NCBI RefSeq assembly: GCF_946222305.1
Contig: NZ_CAMIHZ010000004.1
Coordinates: 58,753-122,752, forward strand
Length of the DNA: 64,000 nucleotides
Direction: 5' to 3'
Source: an uncultured Corynebacterium sp.
GTDB lineage: Bacteria; Actinomycetota; Actinomycetes; Mycobacteriales; Mycobacteriaceae
Part shown: one piece after another, positions 17,408-28,097 of the stretch
How the letters are laid out: each line of letters starts with the position of its first letter
Position numbering within the stretch: the first letter of the stretch is position 1
Notes under the pieces: model-generated
Database searches by the model: none
What the model was told of the DNA's origin: nothing
The model's input: the letters and a program-made list of their open reading frames with translations, nothing else
Made by a program: the position numbers and the translations under genes

Positions 17408-19189
17408 GTGACGCAGACAGCAAAGAAAATCTCCAAGGTTCTTATCGCCAACCGAGGAGAAATTGCGGTCCGCGTGATCCGCGCCACCCGCGATGAGGGC
17501 ATCGCTAGTGTCGCTGTATACGCAGAGCCCGATGCAGATGCACCCTTCGTTCGCATGGCTGATGAGGCCTTCGCGCTAGGCGGGAATACCTCGGCGGAGT
17601 CTTACCTAAACATCGACAAGATCCTCAAGGCCGCTCAGGATTCTGGGGCCGACGCCATTCACCCCGGCTACGGCTTCCTCTCCGAAAACGCGGACTTCGC
17701 CAAAGCCGTCCAAGATGCCGGTCTGATCTGGATTGGCCCTAGCCCAGAAGCTATTTCCGCCCTCGGCGATAAGGTGACCGCGCGCAACATCGCAATGAAG
17801 GTAAACGCACCGTTGACCCCCGGCACCAAGGAACCGGTGAAGGATGCGGCGGAAATCCAGGCCTTTGCCGAAGAGCACGGACTTCCGATCGCCGTTAAGG
17901 CCGCCTTCGGTGGCGGTGGCCGTGGCATGAAGGTCGCTTACACCATGGAGGAGATTCCAGATCTCTTCGAATCCGCCACCCGCGAAGCCATCGCAGCGTT
18001 CGGCCGCGGTGAGTGCTTCGTGGAGCGCTACCTAGATCGCGCGCGACACGTCGAGGCGCAGGTTGTTGCCGATAAGCACGGCAATGTCGTGGTGGCTTCC
18101 ACCCGCGATTGCTCGCTACAGCGTCGCTTCCAGAAGCTCATCGAGGAAGCTCCTGCCCCATTCCTCACGGAGGAGCAAAACGCTCGCATTTACGAATCCG
18201 CCAAGGACATCGTCCGCGAAGCGGGCTATCACGGTGCCGGAACAGTGGAGTACTTGGTCGGTAGCGACGGCATGATCAGCTTCTTGGAGGTCAACACGCG
18301 CCTACAGGTGGAGCACCCCGTCACAGAGCAGGTCACCGGTTGGGACTTGGTACGCGAGCAGTTCCGCATTGCCGAGGGCAAGGAATTGTCTCGGATCACA
18401 GACCCTGAAATTAACGGTCACTCCATCGAATTCCGCATCAACGGTGAGGACGCGGCGTCGGGATTCATGCCAGCGCCTGGTCGAGTCAACCGCTACCACG
18501 AGCCCTCCGGCCCCGGCGTGCGAATGGATTCGGGTATCGAAGAAGGCACTGTCATCGGCGGGCAATTCGACTCTATGTTGGCGAAGCTCATCGTCACCGG
18601 CGCGACGCGCGAGGAGGCAATTGCTCGTTCCGCTCGCGCTTTGGATGAGTACATCGTGGAGGGGCTACCCACCGTCATCCCATTCCACCGGGCCATGATG
18701 GAAGATCCCGCCTTCACCGCCCCCGGCGGCAACTACCGCGTCTACACGCGCTGGATCGAAGAAGAGTGGAATAACCAGATTCCCGAGTACAACGAGGACA
18801 CCACCACAGAATCCGATAACGACGTGGTGCAACTCCCCAAGCAGAAGGTTGTCGTGGAGATCGATGGTCGCCGCGTGGAGCTGCTGGTTCCGGGCGAGCT
18901 TCTACACGCCGGGGCGCAGCTGCGCCGCTCCAAGCGACGTCGCGGTACTGCCGGTCAGATTGCCATCACGGGCGACACGGTGGCCTCCCCCATGCAGGGC
19001 ACGGTCATCAAGGTGGATGTCGGCGAGGGACAACACGTCAAGGAGGGCGACACCCTGTTGGTCCTCGAGGCGATGAAGATGGAAAACGCCGTAAAGGCTC
19101 ACAAGGATGGCGTGGTTTCCAACCTCTCCGTGGTGGCAGGAGCAGCTGTCACGAAGAATCAGGCGCTGCTGGATATCGCGGACGAATAA
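17408..19189 (+). CDS. accBC: Acyl-CoA carboxylase alpha subunit: biotin carboxylase plus carrier domain
   Basis: Carboxylates biotin with ATP and bicarbonate and carries it to AccD subunits. The 593-residue protein has an N-terminal biotin carboxylase domain ([31 protein letters not shown], the ATP loop [39 protein letters not shown] split over several strands) and a C-terminal carrier domain with the biotinylation motif EAMKMEN, Lys557. GGAGG at 17393-17397 fits a GTG start at 17408; an ATG at 17399 is only one base from it. It is needed for fatty-acid synthesis and probably other acyl-CoA carboxylations. Confidence 0.95.
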   Translation: MTQTAKKISKVLIANRGEIAVRVIRATRDEGIASVAVYAEPDADAPFVRMADEAFALGGNTSAESYLNIDKILKAAQDSGADAIHPGYGFLSENADFAKAVQDAGLIWIGPSPEAISALGDKVTARNIAMKVNAPLTPGTKEPVKDAAEIQAFAEEHGLPIAVKAAFGGGGRGMKVAYTMEEIPDLFESATREAIAAFGRGECFVERYLDRARHVEAQVVADKHGNVVVASTRDCSLQRRFQKLIEEAPAPFLTEEQNARIYESAKDIVREAGYHGAGTVEYLVGSDGMISFLEVNTRLQVEHPVTEQVTGWDLVREQFRIAEGKELSRITDPEINGHSIEFRINGEDAASGFMPAPGRVNRYHEPSGPGVRMDSGIEEGTVIGGQFDSMLAKLIVTGATREEAIARSARALDEYIVEGLPTVIPFHRAMMEDPAFTAPGGNYRVYTRWIEEEWNNQIPEYNEDTTTESDNDVVQLPKQKVVVEIDGRRVELLVPGELLHAGAQLRRSKRRRGTAGQIAITGDTVASPMQGTVIKVDVGEGQHVKEGDTLLVLEAMKMENAVKAHKDGVVSNLSVVAGAAVTKNQALLDIADE

Positions 19190-19387
19190 GCCCGACCTAG
19201 GCGCAGCGCCTCACTAGTTTGTGAGAATTTGTGTATATTTTTAGAACAACTTAGGTGGGTTTTACTAAGCCCCCCTCTCAGAAATCCTGTTAGCATAATA
19301 AGTGCTGCAACTTCGGAGCGGATAATTCCGCGTCCTCTTTGCTGCCATTGTGCAATATATTTTCGAGCGATCTGAGAGGTCAGACAC

Positions 19388-20011
19388 ATGGAAACGCGCC
19401 AGCGCCCCAGCAAACTGCCACTGCTTTTGGGCGGGTTACTCCTAGCTATCGGAGTGATTTCCGCGGTCATCAGCGCAACCAGTGTCTCCAGCTTCGACAA
19501 ACCGACAGACGTCCAAGCAGATAAGACCTACTACCTGCTCGGCGATAAATCCTCGATCAATTCGAAGCAGTGTGTCCTCAAAGGCGAAAATGACCAGCCA
19601 GTTAATGGAAACACGGTCAAGGCTTTCGAAAATAAAATCTCTGACGATGGCAAAATCAAAGACATTTCATTGCCTCTGACTTCATCCAAGGGCGTAGTGG
19701 CCAGCATGGAGTTCGCCAGCGAACAAAAGGGCTTGCACTACACATGCAATGAGGGCAAGACCTACCTGTCGACCAAGTCCAGTGGCACTCTCAATCTGTT
19801 GCGCTGGCTCACGATGGCCGGCATCCTGGGCGGATTGGTTCTGCTGCTGAGCAGCCTGATCCCCCGTAAAGGCGCAGATCACACCACCCACCAAGATCAC
19901 GACCGCGATGATCACGATGATGTCGTCGCACGCCACGACGAAGAGCACACCCCGCTGCACTCCGGCGACCACAAGCCTTACATCCACGATCACGACGACA
20001 AGTCCCTTTAA
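19388..20011 (+). CDS. Two-span membrane protein with His/Asp-rich cytoplasmic tail
   Basis: An unrecognised 207-residue protein. One membrane span lies at about 11-30 and a second at about 136-157; between them is an extracytoplasmic domain of about 105 residues with two cysteines (SKQCVLKG and YTCNEGK) that could form a disulfide. The final 45 residues are cytoplasmic by the simplest topology and contain a dense run of His and Asp (for example HQDHDRDDHDD and YIHDHDDK), a plausible divalent-metal site. A GAGAGG site precedes the ATG, and a TATATT element lies about 30 bases upstream. It precedes glpK on the same strand. Function unknown. Confidence 0.8.
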   Translation: METRQRPSKLPLLLGGLLLAIGVISAVISATSVSSFDKPTDVQADKTYYLLGDKSSINSKQCVLKGENDQPVNGNTVKAFENKISDDGKIKDISLPLTSSKGVVASMEFASEQKGLHYTCNEGKTYLSTKSSGTLNLLRWLTMAGILGGLVLLLSSLIPRKGADHTTHQDHDRDDHDDVVARHDEEHTPLHSGDHKPYIHDHDDKSL

Positions 20012-20052
20012 AACACCACTCGGTGGCTCCCAAAATGCGGCGAGACGTCAAG

Positions 20053-20058
20053 TATCCT
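20053..20058 (+). promoter_or_regulatory. -10 box of leaderless glpK mRNA
   Basis: TATCCT is eight bases before the GTG start of glpK. No Shine-Dalgarno sequence is present and the -35 region is weak. Confidence 0.4.
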
Positions 20059-20066
20059 AAGCTCCC

Positions 20067-21641
20067 GTGGAAAGATTCGCGCAGCACGTCAGTGACCAGA
20101 TAACGAAGTGGACCCATGGACGCCGGGGCTACATCATGTCCATCGACCAGGGAACCACTTCTACTCGCTGCATTATTTTCGACGCCGAGGGCCATATCGT
20201 CTCCACTAGTCAGCTGGAGCACAAGCAGTTCTTCCCCCAGCCGGGCTGGGTCGAGCACGACCCGGAAGAGATTCGTCGCAATACGCGTCGCGTGATGGCG
20301 GATGCCGCCGCAGAAGTGGATATCAATACCGAGGACATCGCGGCTGTAGGCATCACCAATCAGCGCGAAACGACCGTCATTTGGGATCGAGCGACCGGAA
20401 AGCCGGTGTACAACGCGATTGTCTGGCAAGACACCCGGACTGACAATATCGTTGCCTCGCTGACCGAGGAGCAAAAAGAACTCTTCCGTCAACGAACGGG
20501 CCTGCCTGCATCCACATACTTCGCCGGGCCGAAAATTCGATGGATCCTCGACAATGTAGAGGGAGCCCGTGAGCGCGCTGAAGCCGGCGAATTGGCCTTC
20601 GGAACCATCGACTCATGGTTGGTGTGGGAACTCACCCGGGGATCAAAACGCGCTCCGGCAAGCTCACGTGAAGCTGCCCAGCACGTCACCGATGTGACCA
20701 ACGCTTCCCGCACGATGCTCATGGATTTGAAAACCCAACAATGGGATCCTGAGCTCTGTGAGATTCTAGACATCCCGATGGAACTACTGCCGGAGATCGT
20801 AAGCTCCTCCGAGGTCGTGGGGCGTATACGTCGCAACGGTCCAGTCAAGGGGATTCCAATCGCAGGTATTTTGGGTGACCAGCAGGCGGCCACTTTCGGG
20901 CAGGCGTGCGTGGAACCCGGAGAGGCGAAAAACACCTACGGCACGGGCAACTTCATGCTGCTCAACACGGGTGAAGAACCCCAGTGGTCCGAAAACGGCT
21001 TGATCACTACGATTGCCTACCGTTTGGGTAATCAGCCGGCGGTGTATGCACTGGAAGGCTCCATTGCGGTTACTGGTTCGTTGGTGCAGTGGTTGCGCGA
21101 CAACTTGGGATTCTTCAACCGCGCAGATCAGATTGAGGCATTGGCGCGTTCGGTGAAGGACAATGGCGGCTGCTATATCGTTCCCGCGTTTTCTGGGTTG
21201 CTTGCACCCCACTGGCGCCCCGAGGCCCGAGGTGTGATCGCAGGTCTGACTCGCTACGTCACGAAGGCCCACATCGCCCGGGCCGCCTTGGAGGCCACCG
21301 CCTACCAAACCCGTGAAGTAGTAGAGGCGATGAACAACGACTCGGGCGTGGAGCTGACGAGCTTGCGAGTAGACGGCGGCATGGTCGTCAATGGCTTACT
21401 CATGCAATTCCAGGCAGACCAGTTGGGCGTGCCCGTAACTGTTCCGGAGATCACGGAAACAACTGCCTTAGGCGCGGCCTATGCTGCAGGGCTAGCCGTG
21501 GGATTCTTCCGCGATCTCGCCGAAATTCGTAGCCTATGGCAAGAGAAGCGAACTTACACCCCACAGTCCTCGCGGGAAGAACGCGATGCACTATTTGCCC
21601 AGTGGCAAGAAGCTGTCAAGCGGACCTACGACTGGGCCTAA
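20067..21641 (+). CDS. glpK: Glycerol kinase
   Basis: Phosphorylates glycerol to sn-glycerol 3-phosphate for catabolism or lipid synthesis. The 524-residue FGGY-family protein has the ATP-binding [15 protein letters not shown], the substrate strand [31 protein letters not shown] and the adenosine motif [12 protein letters not shown] at 20067 gives about 18 residues before the core and lies eight bases after TATCCT. ATG at 20136 would cut the first beta-strand and is unlikely. No facilitator or dehydrogenase gene is adjacent. Confidence 0.96.
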   Translation: MERFAQHVSDQITKWTHGRRGYIMSIDQGTTSTRCIIFDAEGHIVSTSQLEHKQFFPQPGWVEHDPEEIRRNTRRVMADAAAEVDINTEDIAAVGITNQRETTVIWDRATGKPVYNAIVWQDTRTDNIVASLTEEQKELFRQRTGLPASTYFAGPKIRWILDNVEGARERAEAGELAFGTIDSWLVWELTRGSKRAPASSREAAQHVTDVTNASRTMLMDLKTQQWDPELCEILDIPMELLPEIVSSSEVVGRIRRNGPVKGIPIAGILGDQQAATFGQACVEPGEAKNTYGTGNFMLLNTGEEPQWSENGLITTIAYRLGNQPAVYALEGSIAVTGSLVQWLRDNLGFFNRADQIEALARSVKDNGGCYIVPAFSGLLAPHWRPEARGVIAGLTRYVTKAHIARAALEATAYQTREVVEAMNNDSGVELTSLRVDGGMVVNGLLMQFQADQLGVPVTVPEITETTALGAAYAAGLAVGFFRDLAEIRSLWQEKRTYTPQSSREERDALFAQWQEAVKRTYDWA

Positions 21642-21695
21642 CTACACCCAGCTGTATGCACTCAGGGTTTTCCCCCATTTTTGATATACATAGGC

Positions 21696-21707
21696 TTCTA
21701 CGTAGAA
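21696..21707. promoter_or_regulatory. Perfect 12-bp palindrome upstream of DUF1707 gene
   Basis: TTCTACGTAGAA is self-complementary and lies about 20 bases before the -10 element of the next gene, where an operator could act. The regulator is unknown. Confidence 0.3.
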
Positions 21708-21738
21708 AAATTCTGCGCTCGTGAATTAGGCTGAACAC

Positions 21739-22419
21739 ATGTCACATCCCGCTCCATTCCCCAACCAGTCCCCACGTCCACAGGCTTATGGGGCGTCCGG
21801 CAAACCGGGGTTCGCGCGTCCAGCTGACGGCGGGGGCGCCCAGGCACCGGGACTGCGTATCAGCGATCAGGATCGGCAAAGAGCCGTAGAGTCCTTGGGA
21901 TCTCACTTCGCAGAGGGACGGTTGCGCCTCGACGAATACGAAGATCGGGTCGGTAAAGCCTCCGATGCCACCACCGCAGATGACCTCAATGCCCTCTTCG
22001 TCGACCTTCCGGCTCTGAAGCCTAATGCCCCGCTGATGCCCATGTATTCCGCCTCAGAACTGGAGCGTGCGCGCATCAACGGAAGACATCCAAAGAGGGC
22101 CATTATGTTGCTCACGATCTTGGGCTCGATTTTTGCCACGGGAATCCTGAATCCTGTGTGGGCAAATTCCGGGTTTTTGTTGTTCCTGATCCCGATCGTG
22201 GCCGTGTTGCTCTATGTGCTGAAGATCGGGCCCGATCACTGGCATGCCCCTAGTCAACGCGCTATGGAACGCGCGAGGATGCGCAGCATTCGCCAGGAAC
22301 ACCGTTACCAAGCTGAACTCTTGCGAGCAGAGCGCCGCCAACAGCGCCACGAACTCACGCACAACGCGATGAATGTGGCGAATCGCGGCCTGAAGCGTTT
22401 TCAGGGTCCGCGCTACTAA
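21739..22419 (+). CDS. DUF1707 domain membrane protein
   Basis: A 226-residue protein with a Pro/Gly-rich N-terminus (1-35), a DUF1707 domain (about 38-95: LRISDQDRQRAVESLGSHFAEGRL, then EYEDRVGKASDATTADDL and FVDLP), two hydrophobic spans (about 113-158) and a basic, Arg-rich helical C-terminus likely to be coiled coil. DUF1707 proteins are common in actinobacteria and usually of unknown function. The ATG is six bases after a TAGGCT element, again suggesting a leaderless mRNA. Confidence 0.85.
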   Translation: MSHPAPFPNQSPRPQAYGASGKPGFARPADGGGAQAPGLRISDQDRQRAVESLGSHFAEGRLRLDEYEDRVGKASDATTADDLNALFVDLPALKPNAPLMPMYSASELERARINGRHPKRAIMLLTILGSIFATGILNPVWANSGFLLFLIPIVAVLLYVLKIGPDHWHAPSQRAMERARMRSIRQEHRYQAELLRAERRQQRHELTHNAMNVANRGLKRFQGPRY

Positions 22420-22639
22420 GAACAACCACGCGCCTTCCTCTGCTAACGCTGCCCACACTGCTATCGGGGCTGCCACCCTTACCGCTTCAAGGAAAAGCCC
22501 AGGTTGCCAAGGCCACGCAGAGGTTCCACGCCGGCTATACTGCCTCGCAACCGCAGCTCAGCATGTAGCACATCAGGAATTCGCAGCGAAAAGAGAGATG
22601 TCAGTCCCTCTTTCGTTCCCCATTTCCCCACTAAAACCT

Positions 22640-22669
22640 TTGCGAGTCCCCGAATGCCAGGACTATACA
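22640..22669 (+). promoter_or_regulatory. Promoter of the aldehyde dehydrogenase gene
   Basis: TTGCGA (22640-22645) and TATACA (22664-22669) are 18 bases apart, and the ATG at 22677 follows after seven bases. The rest of 22420-22639 shows no gene that I can support. Confidence 0.55.
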
Positions 22670-22676
22670 GGGTCAC

Positions 22677-24083
22677 ATGAGCACTTTCGCGATTGAAAAC
22701 CCAAACACTGGAAAGACCGAAGAGACTTTCGAGCGCATCGATGATTCCGCTCGTGATGGGATCTTGGATCGTTCCACCACCGCATTCAACGATTGGCGTA
22801 AGACCTCCATCAAGCAGCGCGCAGCCGTTTTGTCCCGCGCAGCTGATATCTACGAAGAGCGCAAGACTGAGCTGGCCGAGCACATCGGTCGTGAGATGGG
22901 CAAGCTCACCCGCTGGGCCGAGGCCGAGATCGACATCGTTGCAGACATCTACCGCTGGTACGCCGAGCACGCGCATGAACTACTGGCCGATGAGCTACTC
23001 CCTGCCCAAGGCGCGCAGAAGTCGATCGTCAAGAAAGAACCACTCGGCCCATTGTTGGGCATCATGCCTTGGAACTTCCCCTATTACCAAGTCGCCCGCT
23101 TCGCAGCACCGAACCTGCTTCTGGGCAACAGCATCATTCTGAAGCACGCCTCCATCTGCCCGCTGTCTTCCCAGTCGTGCCAAGACATCTTGGAGGAAGC
23201 TGGCCTGCCCAATGACGTGTACATCAATGTTTACGCCTCCGGATCGCAAATGGATGCTTTCGTCGCCGACCCACGGATCAAGGGTGCGTCCCTCACTGGT
23301 TCTGAAGCAGCCGGAGCTGCCGTTGCAAAGACTGCCGGCGAGCACTACAAGAAGTCTGTTCTAGAGCTAGGCGGCAACGACCCATTCATCGTTCTCGACG
23401 ACGAGAACTTGGACTGGGTACTCGATCAGTTCAACCTCATCCGCATGTACAACTCCGGCCAGGCCTGCAACGCTCCGAAGCGCCTGATCGTGCTGGAGAA
23501 GTTCTACGATCGTACGGTCTCCTACCTTGAGGACAAGATCTCGCAGATGAAGGTCGGCCCCTTCGATGACGAGAATGCTGATATCGGTCCTCTTTCTTCC
23601 ATCGACGCCCGCGATGAAATCGTCGAACGCCTCGAGCAGGCCGCTGCTAAGAACGAGGCAACAATCCGCGTGGGCGGCAAGAAGATCGACTGTCCCGGCG
23701 CGTACATGGAGCCCACCCTGCTGACGGACGTGGACCCCAATTCGGACGCGGGTTGCAATGAAATTTTCGGTCCTGTCGCCATCGTCTACAAGGCCAAGGA
23801 CGTCGAAGATGCCATTGCCATCGCCAATAATTCCGAATATGGCCTGTCGAGCTCCGTGTGGAGCTCCGACTTGGATAAGGCATACGAGGTCGCCCAGCAG
23901 CTCAACGACGGCATGACCTTCGTCAACGAGGCTTCCGTTACTGCGGCGGGCCTTCCATTCGGCGGGGTCAACCGCTCCGGTTACGGTCGCGAGCTGGCTC
24001 GCTGGGGTGTTGGCGAATTCGTCAACGAGCACCTCTACCGCGTGAGCGGTCAAGAGGATGCTGGCCAGTCCCCCGCTATGTAA
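22677..24083 (+). CDS. gabD: NAD(P)-dependent succinate-semialdehyde dehydrogenase
   Basis: Oxidises succinic semialdehyde (or a related aldehyde) to the acid. The 468-residue protein has the aldehyde dehydrogenase motifs MPWNFPYYQ, GSEAAGAAVAKTAG, the catalytic Glu in LELGGNDPF, and Cys264 in NSGQACNAPKR. The end, NRSGYGRELARWGVGEF, is typical of GabD/YneI-type enzymes, which supports the substrate call, but other short aldehydes are possible. No aminotransferase gene is adjacent. The mRNA seems leaderless. Confidence 0.85.
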   Translation: MSTFAIENPNTGKTEETFERIDDSARDGILDRSTTAFNDWRKTSIKQRAAVLSRAADIYEERKTELAEHIGREMGKLTRWAEAEIDIVADIYRWYAEHAHELLADELLPAQGAQKSIVKKEPLGPLLGIMPWNFPYYQVARFAAPNLLLGNSIILKHASICPLSSQSCQDILEEAGLPNDVYINVYASGSQMDAFVADPRIKGASLTGSEAAGAAVAKTAGEHYKKSVLELGGNDPFIVLDDENLDWVLDQFNLIRMYNSGQACNAPKRLIVLEKFYDRTVSYLEDKISQMKVGPFDDENADIGPLSSIDARDEIVERLEQAAAKNEATIRVGGKKIDCPGAYMEPTLLTDVDPNSDAGCNEIFGPVAIVYKAKDVEDAIAIANNSEYGLSSSVWSSDLDKAYEVAQQLNDGMTFVNEASVTAAGLPFGGVNRSGYGRELARWGVGEFVNEHLYRVSGQEDAGQSPAM

Positions 24084-24127
24084 TCGGTTGTTCCGAGTAA
24101 TTTCTCAGGTCCTTTCGGCGTAGGGTT

Positions 24128-25363
24128 TTAAAGCCCTACGCCTTCTGGCCATTCGCGGTCTTCGCGAAACTGCTCTACGACACCGGCGAACATGCGGATT
24201 CCCACGCGTAAAGCCCGCTCATCGAACACGATATCCGGCTGATGAAGATCAGGCCGCTCTCCCTTGCCGTTCCACGTGCCCAGACGCGCCATGGATCCTG
24301 ACACGTGCTCTAAGTACCAGCTAAAGTCCTCGCCACCACTGGATTGCGGTGCTTCCTTCAGTGCGTGCGGATCCACTTCCTTGACTGCTTGAGCCAGCAG
24401 CGAGGTGCTCACGTCGTCGTTACTCACTGGTGGCACGCCCTTGGTGTAGCGAATCTCCACCTTCGCACCGGTCGGTCGAACGATATCTTCGACTAGCTCA
24501 GTGATCAGTTCTTCGCCTTGACGCCACACACTGACATCCGCGGTACGGAACGTTCCCAGCAATCGCACTTCTTCGGGAATCGCGTTGAACGTAGCACCAC
24601 CGTTGATGGCTCCGAACGTCACCACGGTGCCACTGCGCGGCTCGACCCGTCGGGTAAATTGCAGGGGCAACTGAGTGGCAACCAGCCCGGCTGCAAATAC
24701 TAGATCACTGGTCAGGTGCGGACGTGATGTGTGTCCACCTGTGCCGCGCAAAACGATCTCGACAACATCGGATGCACTCGTAATGGCTCCCACGCGCAGC
24801 CCCACTTCCCCCGAACGCAGTTTGGGTTCGCAGTGCAGCGCAAAGATTTGGCTCACACCGCGCAGAGCGCCAGCCTCGATAACCTCGGTGGCGCCACCGT
24901 CCATGACTTCCTCAGCCGGCTGGAAAATGAAACGCACGCGGACACCGAGGGCATCGACCCCGTTGGCGTCAACAAAAGCTGCCAAAGCAACCGCCAAGCC
25001 CAAAACCACTGTGGTGTGCATGTCGTGTCCACAGGCGTGCATCACGCCCGGGACTTCGGAGGCGAAGTCTAGGCCGGTAACCTCTTGGATCGGCAGAGCG
25101 TCAATGTCGCCACGGAAGGCAATCATGGGTTCACTGACTGGCCCGATATCCGCGATCACGCCGTTGGTCGGCAGCCGCTCAGGTTGCAGGCCAGCAGCGC
25201 TCAAGGTCTCCATAATAAAGTCCGTGGTCCGGTACTCCATGTGCGACAGCTCTGGATTGCGGTGCAGGTGGCGGCGCCAGCCAACCACGCGGGAGTTATT
25301 GTCCTTCACCCAATCACGGACGAACGTCGACACTTCTGGACTACTCACCTGGGTTTGTTCCAC
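24128..25363 (-). CDS. M20 family amidohydrolase (AmiA-like)
   Basis: A 411-residue cytosolic metallo-amidohydrolase of the AmiA/HipO group, which removes acyl or aromatic groups from amino acids or peptides. Signature segments are RRHLHRNPELSHMEY, FRGDIDALPI, HACGHDMHT (metal ligands), FQPAEEVMDGG and the final SSGGEDFSWYL. The lid domain has GGHTSRPHLTSD. It starts with GTG and is divergent from the purine nucleoside phosphorylase gene; amidohydrolase, phosphorylase and pmmB are also neighbours in M. tuberculosis. Natural substrate unknown. Confidence 0.88.
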   Translation of the reverse strand: MEQTQVSSPEVSTFVRDWVKDNNSRVVGWRRHLHRNPELSHMEYRTTDFIMETLSAAGLQPERLPTNGVIADIGPVSEPMIAFRGDIDALPIQEVTGLDFASEVPGVMHACGHDMHTTVVLGLAVALAAFVDANGVDALGVRVRFIFQPAEEVMDGGATEVIEAGALRGVSQIFALHCEPKLRSGEVGLRVGAITSASDVVEIVLRGTGGHTSRPHLTSDLVFAAGLVATQLPLQFTRRVEPRSGTVVTFGAINGGATFNAIPEEVRLLGTFRTADVSVWRQGEELITELVEDIVRPTGAKVEIRYTKGVPPVSNDDVSTSLLAQAVKEVDPHALKEAPQSSGGEDFSWYLEHVSGSMARLGTWNGKGERPDLHQPDIVFDERALRVGIRMFAGVVEQFREDREWPEGVGL

Positions 25364-25432
25364 CTTCGTTGGAGCTAGTTGAGCATTTTTACTTGAGATT
25401 TCATCTTAACGCCTGCGGTACGCTTAGTAGGC

Positions 25433-26245
25433 ATGAGCACTCAAGACCCGTACGAAATTGCTCGCACTGCTGCCGCCCAGCTGAAGGACAAGTTAGGCGT
25501 TGATAGTTTTGACGCCGCCGTGGTCCTCGGATCCGGGTGGCGACCTGCGGCGGACGTGATGACCGAAAACGCCACGGACGTGGTGGAATTTCCGATGGCA
25601 GAGCTTGAGGGATTCCTGCCACCGACCGCGGAGGGACACGGCGGAACCATCCGCTTTGCACGGTTGGGGGACAAATCCGTGCTGATCTTGCTGGGCCGCA
25701 CCCATGCTTATGAAGGTCACGAACTGTGGCGAACGGCGCACGCGGTACGCACGGTTGCGGCGGCAGGAGTGAAGACTCTGGTGCTCACCAACGCTGCCGG
25801 TGGCTTGCTGGAGGGTATGCGCGTTGGCGAGCCCGTGCTGATTTCCGATCACATTAACTTCACGGCGAAGACTCCGCTGGTAGGTGCCAATTTCGTCAAT
25901 CTGGTGGATGCGTATTCCCCACGCTTGCGCGCAGCCACCAAGAAGTTGCGTCCCGAAATGCGCGAAGCGGTCTACGCCATGATGCCCGGCCCGCAGTACG
26001 AAACCCCTGCGGAGATCAACATGCTGCGCACCCTGGGAGCAGGACTCGTGGGCATGTCCACGGTGTACGAAGCCATCGCAGCCCGAGAGGCAGATGTGGA
26101 GCTGCTGGGCATTTCCCTCGTGACGAATCTGGCAGCGGGTATCACGGGTGAGCCTCTAAACCACACCGAGGTGTTGGAAGCGGGCCGCGCTGCCGCCCAG
26201 GACATGGGTGAACTGTTGGCTGAATTAGTGGGATCTTTGTCATGA
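25433..26245 (+). CDS. punA: Purine-nucleoside phosphorylase
   Basis: Cleaves inosine, guanosine and related nucleosides with phosphate to give base and ribose 1-phosphate. The 270-residue class I (trimeric) enzyme has VVLGSGW, the phosphate/ribose site GRTHAYEGH, LTNAAGGL, MMPGPQYETPAEI and VGMSTVYEAIAAR, SLVTNLAAG with Asn for purine recognition. The ATG is eight bases after TACGCT (25419-25424), with no clear Shine-Dalgarno. Its end overlaps the start of pmmB (ATGA), so ribose 1-phosphate formation may be coupled to the mutase. Confidence 0.94.
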   Translation: MSTQDPYEIARTAAAQLKDKLGVDSFDAAVVLGSGWRPAADVMTENATDVVEFPMAELEGFLPPTAEGHGGTIRFARLGDKSVLILLGRTHAYEGHELWRTAHAVRTVAAAGVKTLVLTNAAGGLLEGMRVGEPVLISDHINFTAKTPLVGANFVNLVDAYSPRLRAATKKLRPEMREAVYAMMPGPQYETPAEINMLRTLGAGLVGMSTVYEAIAAREADVELLGISLVTNLAAGITGEPLNHTEVLEAGRAAAQDMGELLAELVGSLS

Positions 26246-27984
26246 CCTACCCTAATCCCGCGAAGGAGTCCGCCGACAAGGCTGCGACTTCGACCTCCCG
26301 CTTGCTCTTCGGCACCGCTGGGTTGCGCGGCCCCGTCGGACCCGGCCCCGGGGAGATGAATGTCACCACCGCCACCCGCGCAACCGCGGGTGTCACACAG
26401 TGGCTCAAGCACAATCGCACACCCCTTCGTCGCGATGGTCGGTACGCGGTGGCCGTGGGTTATGACGCCCGCTATGGCTCGCAAGCGATGGCCCGCGCCA
26501 CCGCTGAAACTTTCGCGGGCGCGGGATTCGAGGTAACCCTAATCGCCGAACCCGCCCCCACCCCGGTGCTGGCGTGGCTGGTACGGGATCGCGGTTTGGA
26601 TGCGGGTGTGCAAATCACCGCCTCCCACAATCCTGCCTCCGATAACGGTTACAAACTGTATCTGCAGGGCGGTTCGCAGCTCATTTCCCCAGCGGATCGC
26701 GAAATAGAAGCAGCCATTGCCGAACAACCAGCCGCACCGGGGGATATCCCGCGCTCTGAGTCTAAGAACGTGGACTTGGCAACCGTCAGCGGGTATGTCA
26801 CGGACATCTGCCGCCTCGTGGCAACCGGTGAACAGGTCAGACTGCGTCCGCGCCGCCAATTACGCATCGTGTACACGCCGCTGCACGGTGTGGGTGGCAA
26901 TGCGTTGGAATGGGCTTTGCGCGAATCCGGTTTCGGCGATGTTCACACCGTAGCGTCCCAGCGGTGGCCGGACCCGACGTTTCCGACTGTTTCCTTCCCG
27001 AACCCTGAGGAGCCAGGCGCGACCGATGCGCTGTTGGAGGAAGCCAAGCGTCTGGATGCCGACCTCGCCATCGCTCTGGATCCCGACGCGGACCGCTGCA
27101 TGATCGGCGTGCGTTGCCACACCGATTCCGGCGACGACAGCTTCCGGATGCTGCGCGGCGATGAGACCGGTCCCCTACTGGCCCACCGAGTGGTGGGAGG
27201 GCGCAGGGCGTCGCAACAAAAAAACAAAAAGATCACCGCACCTGTAGTGGCTACGACGATTGTGAGCTCCCAGATGTTGGGGCACATGGCGCAGGCGCGG
27301 GGTTGGGATTATGTGGAGACGCTGACGGGGTTCAAGCACCTGGCGCGGGCGGCGGACGATCACCCTGGAGAGCTGGCTTTTGCCTACGAGGAAGCCATCG
27401 GAACGTGCCCCGCGCCGCAGATCGTGGCGGATAAGGACGGCATTACGACGGCTCTGATTGCCGCCTCCTGGGCCGCGGAGTTGAAGGCCGAGGGGCGCAC
27501 TCTGCTGGATGAGTGGGATGCGTTGCAGAAGGCGTATGGCATTTTCGAAACCGCGCAGGTCAGCGCTCGCTACAAGACCGTTGAGCAGGCCGAACAGCGC
27601 ATCGCCGATGTGGTGGCGAATCCGCCGGCCCAATTGGGTGGGGTGGATGTAACGGCGCAGGCCCTCGACGGCACCCCGGGTGTTCGGTTGCGCGGGGCTG
27701 GAACGATTGGGGGCGAAAGATTTGGGGGTGGGAAGCCTGACGCTGATCATCCTGGACATACCGCCACCGGTAGCGGTTCTGAGCTGCAGGTTCGGGTCGT
27801 CGCTCGCCCGAGTGGTACCGAGCCCAAGGCGAAGTTCTACCTCGAGGTAGGCTGGCCGACTTCGGGAGCTCAGAGTGAGGGCTCTTTTGTTGATGACGCC
27901 ACACTGGCCGACCGACGCGCTGCGGTTCAAGACCTGCTGAATACTGTGCGGCGTGACGTGCAGGCATTGGCGGGCGTGGATTAA
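26242..27984 (+). CDS. pmmB: Phosphomannomutase/phosphoglucomutase family protein PmmB
   Basis: A 580-residue alpha-D-phosphohexomutase. Visible are the FGTAGLRGPVGPG N-terminus, the phosphoserine loop TASHNPASDNGYK, the metal loop DPDADRCMIG, the sugar loop FAYEEAIG and the phosphate site ARPSGTEPKAKFY. It overlaps the phosphorylase gene by four bases. The pairing suggests ribose 1-phosphate to ribose 5-phosphate interconversion (phosphopentomutase activity); that is inference, as the family also uses hexose phosphates. Confidence 0.88.
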   Translation: MTYPNPAKESADKAATSTSRLLFGTAGLRGPVGPGPGEMNVTTATRATAGVTQWLKHNRTPLRRDGRYAVAVGYDARYGSQAMARATAETFAGAGFEVTLIAEPAPTPVLAWLVRDRGLDAGVQITASHNPASDNGYKLYLQGGSQLISPADREIEAAIAEQPAAPGDIPRSESKNVDLATVSGYVTDICRLVATGEQVRLRPRRQLRIVYTPLHGVGGNALEWALRESGFGDVHTVASQRWPDPTFPTVSFPNPEEPGATDALLEEAKRLDADLAIALDPDADRCMIGVRCHTDSGDDSFRMLRGDETGPLLAHRVVGGRRASQQKNKKITAPVVATTIVSSQMLGHMAQARGWDYVETLTGFKHLARAADDHPGELAFAYEEAIGTCPAPQIVADKDGITTALIAASWAAELKAEGRTLLDEWDALQKAYGIFETAQVSARYKTVEQAEQRIADVVANPPAQLGGVDVTAQALDGTPGVRLRGAGTIGGERFGGGKPDADHPGHTATGSGSELQVRVVARPSGTEPKAKFYLEVGWPTSGAQSEGSFVDDATLADRRAAVQDLLNTVRRDVQALAGVD

Positions 27985-28097
27985 ACCGGAACAACTGCCG
28001 GGAGTGGCGCAGGTTTTCGCGCGGGGGTGATTCTGCACGAGAGGGCAAAGTTTGCGATATTGGCACTGAGAGCGCCCGTGCGGAATACTCTGTAACC

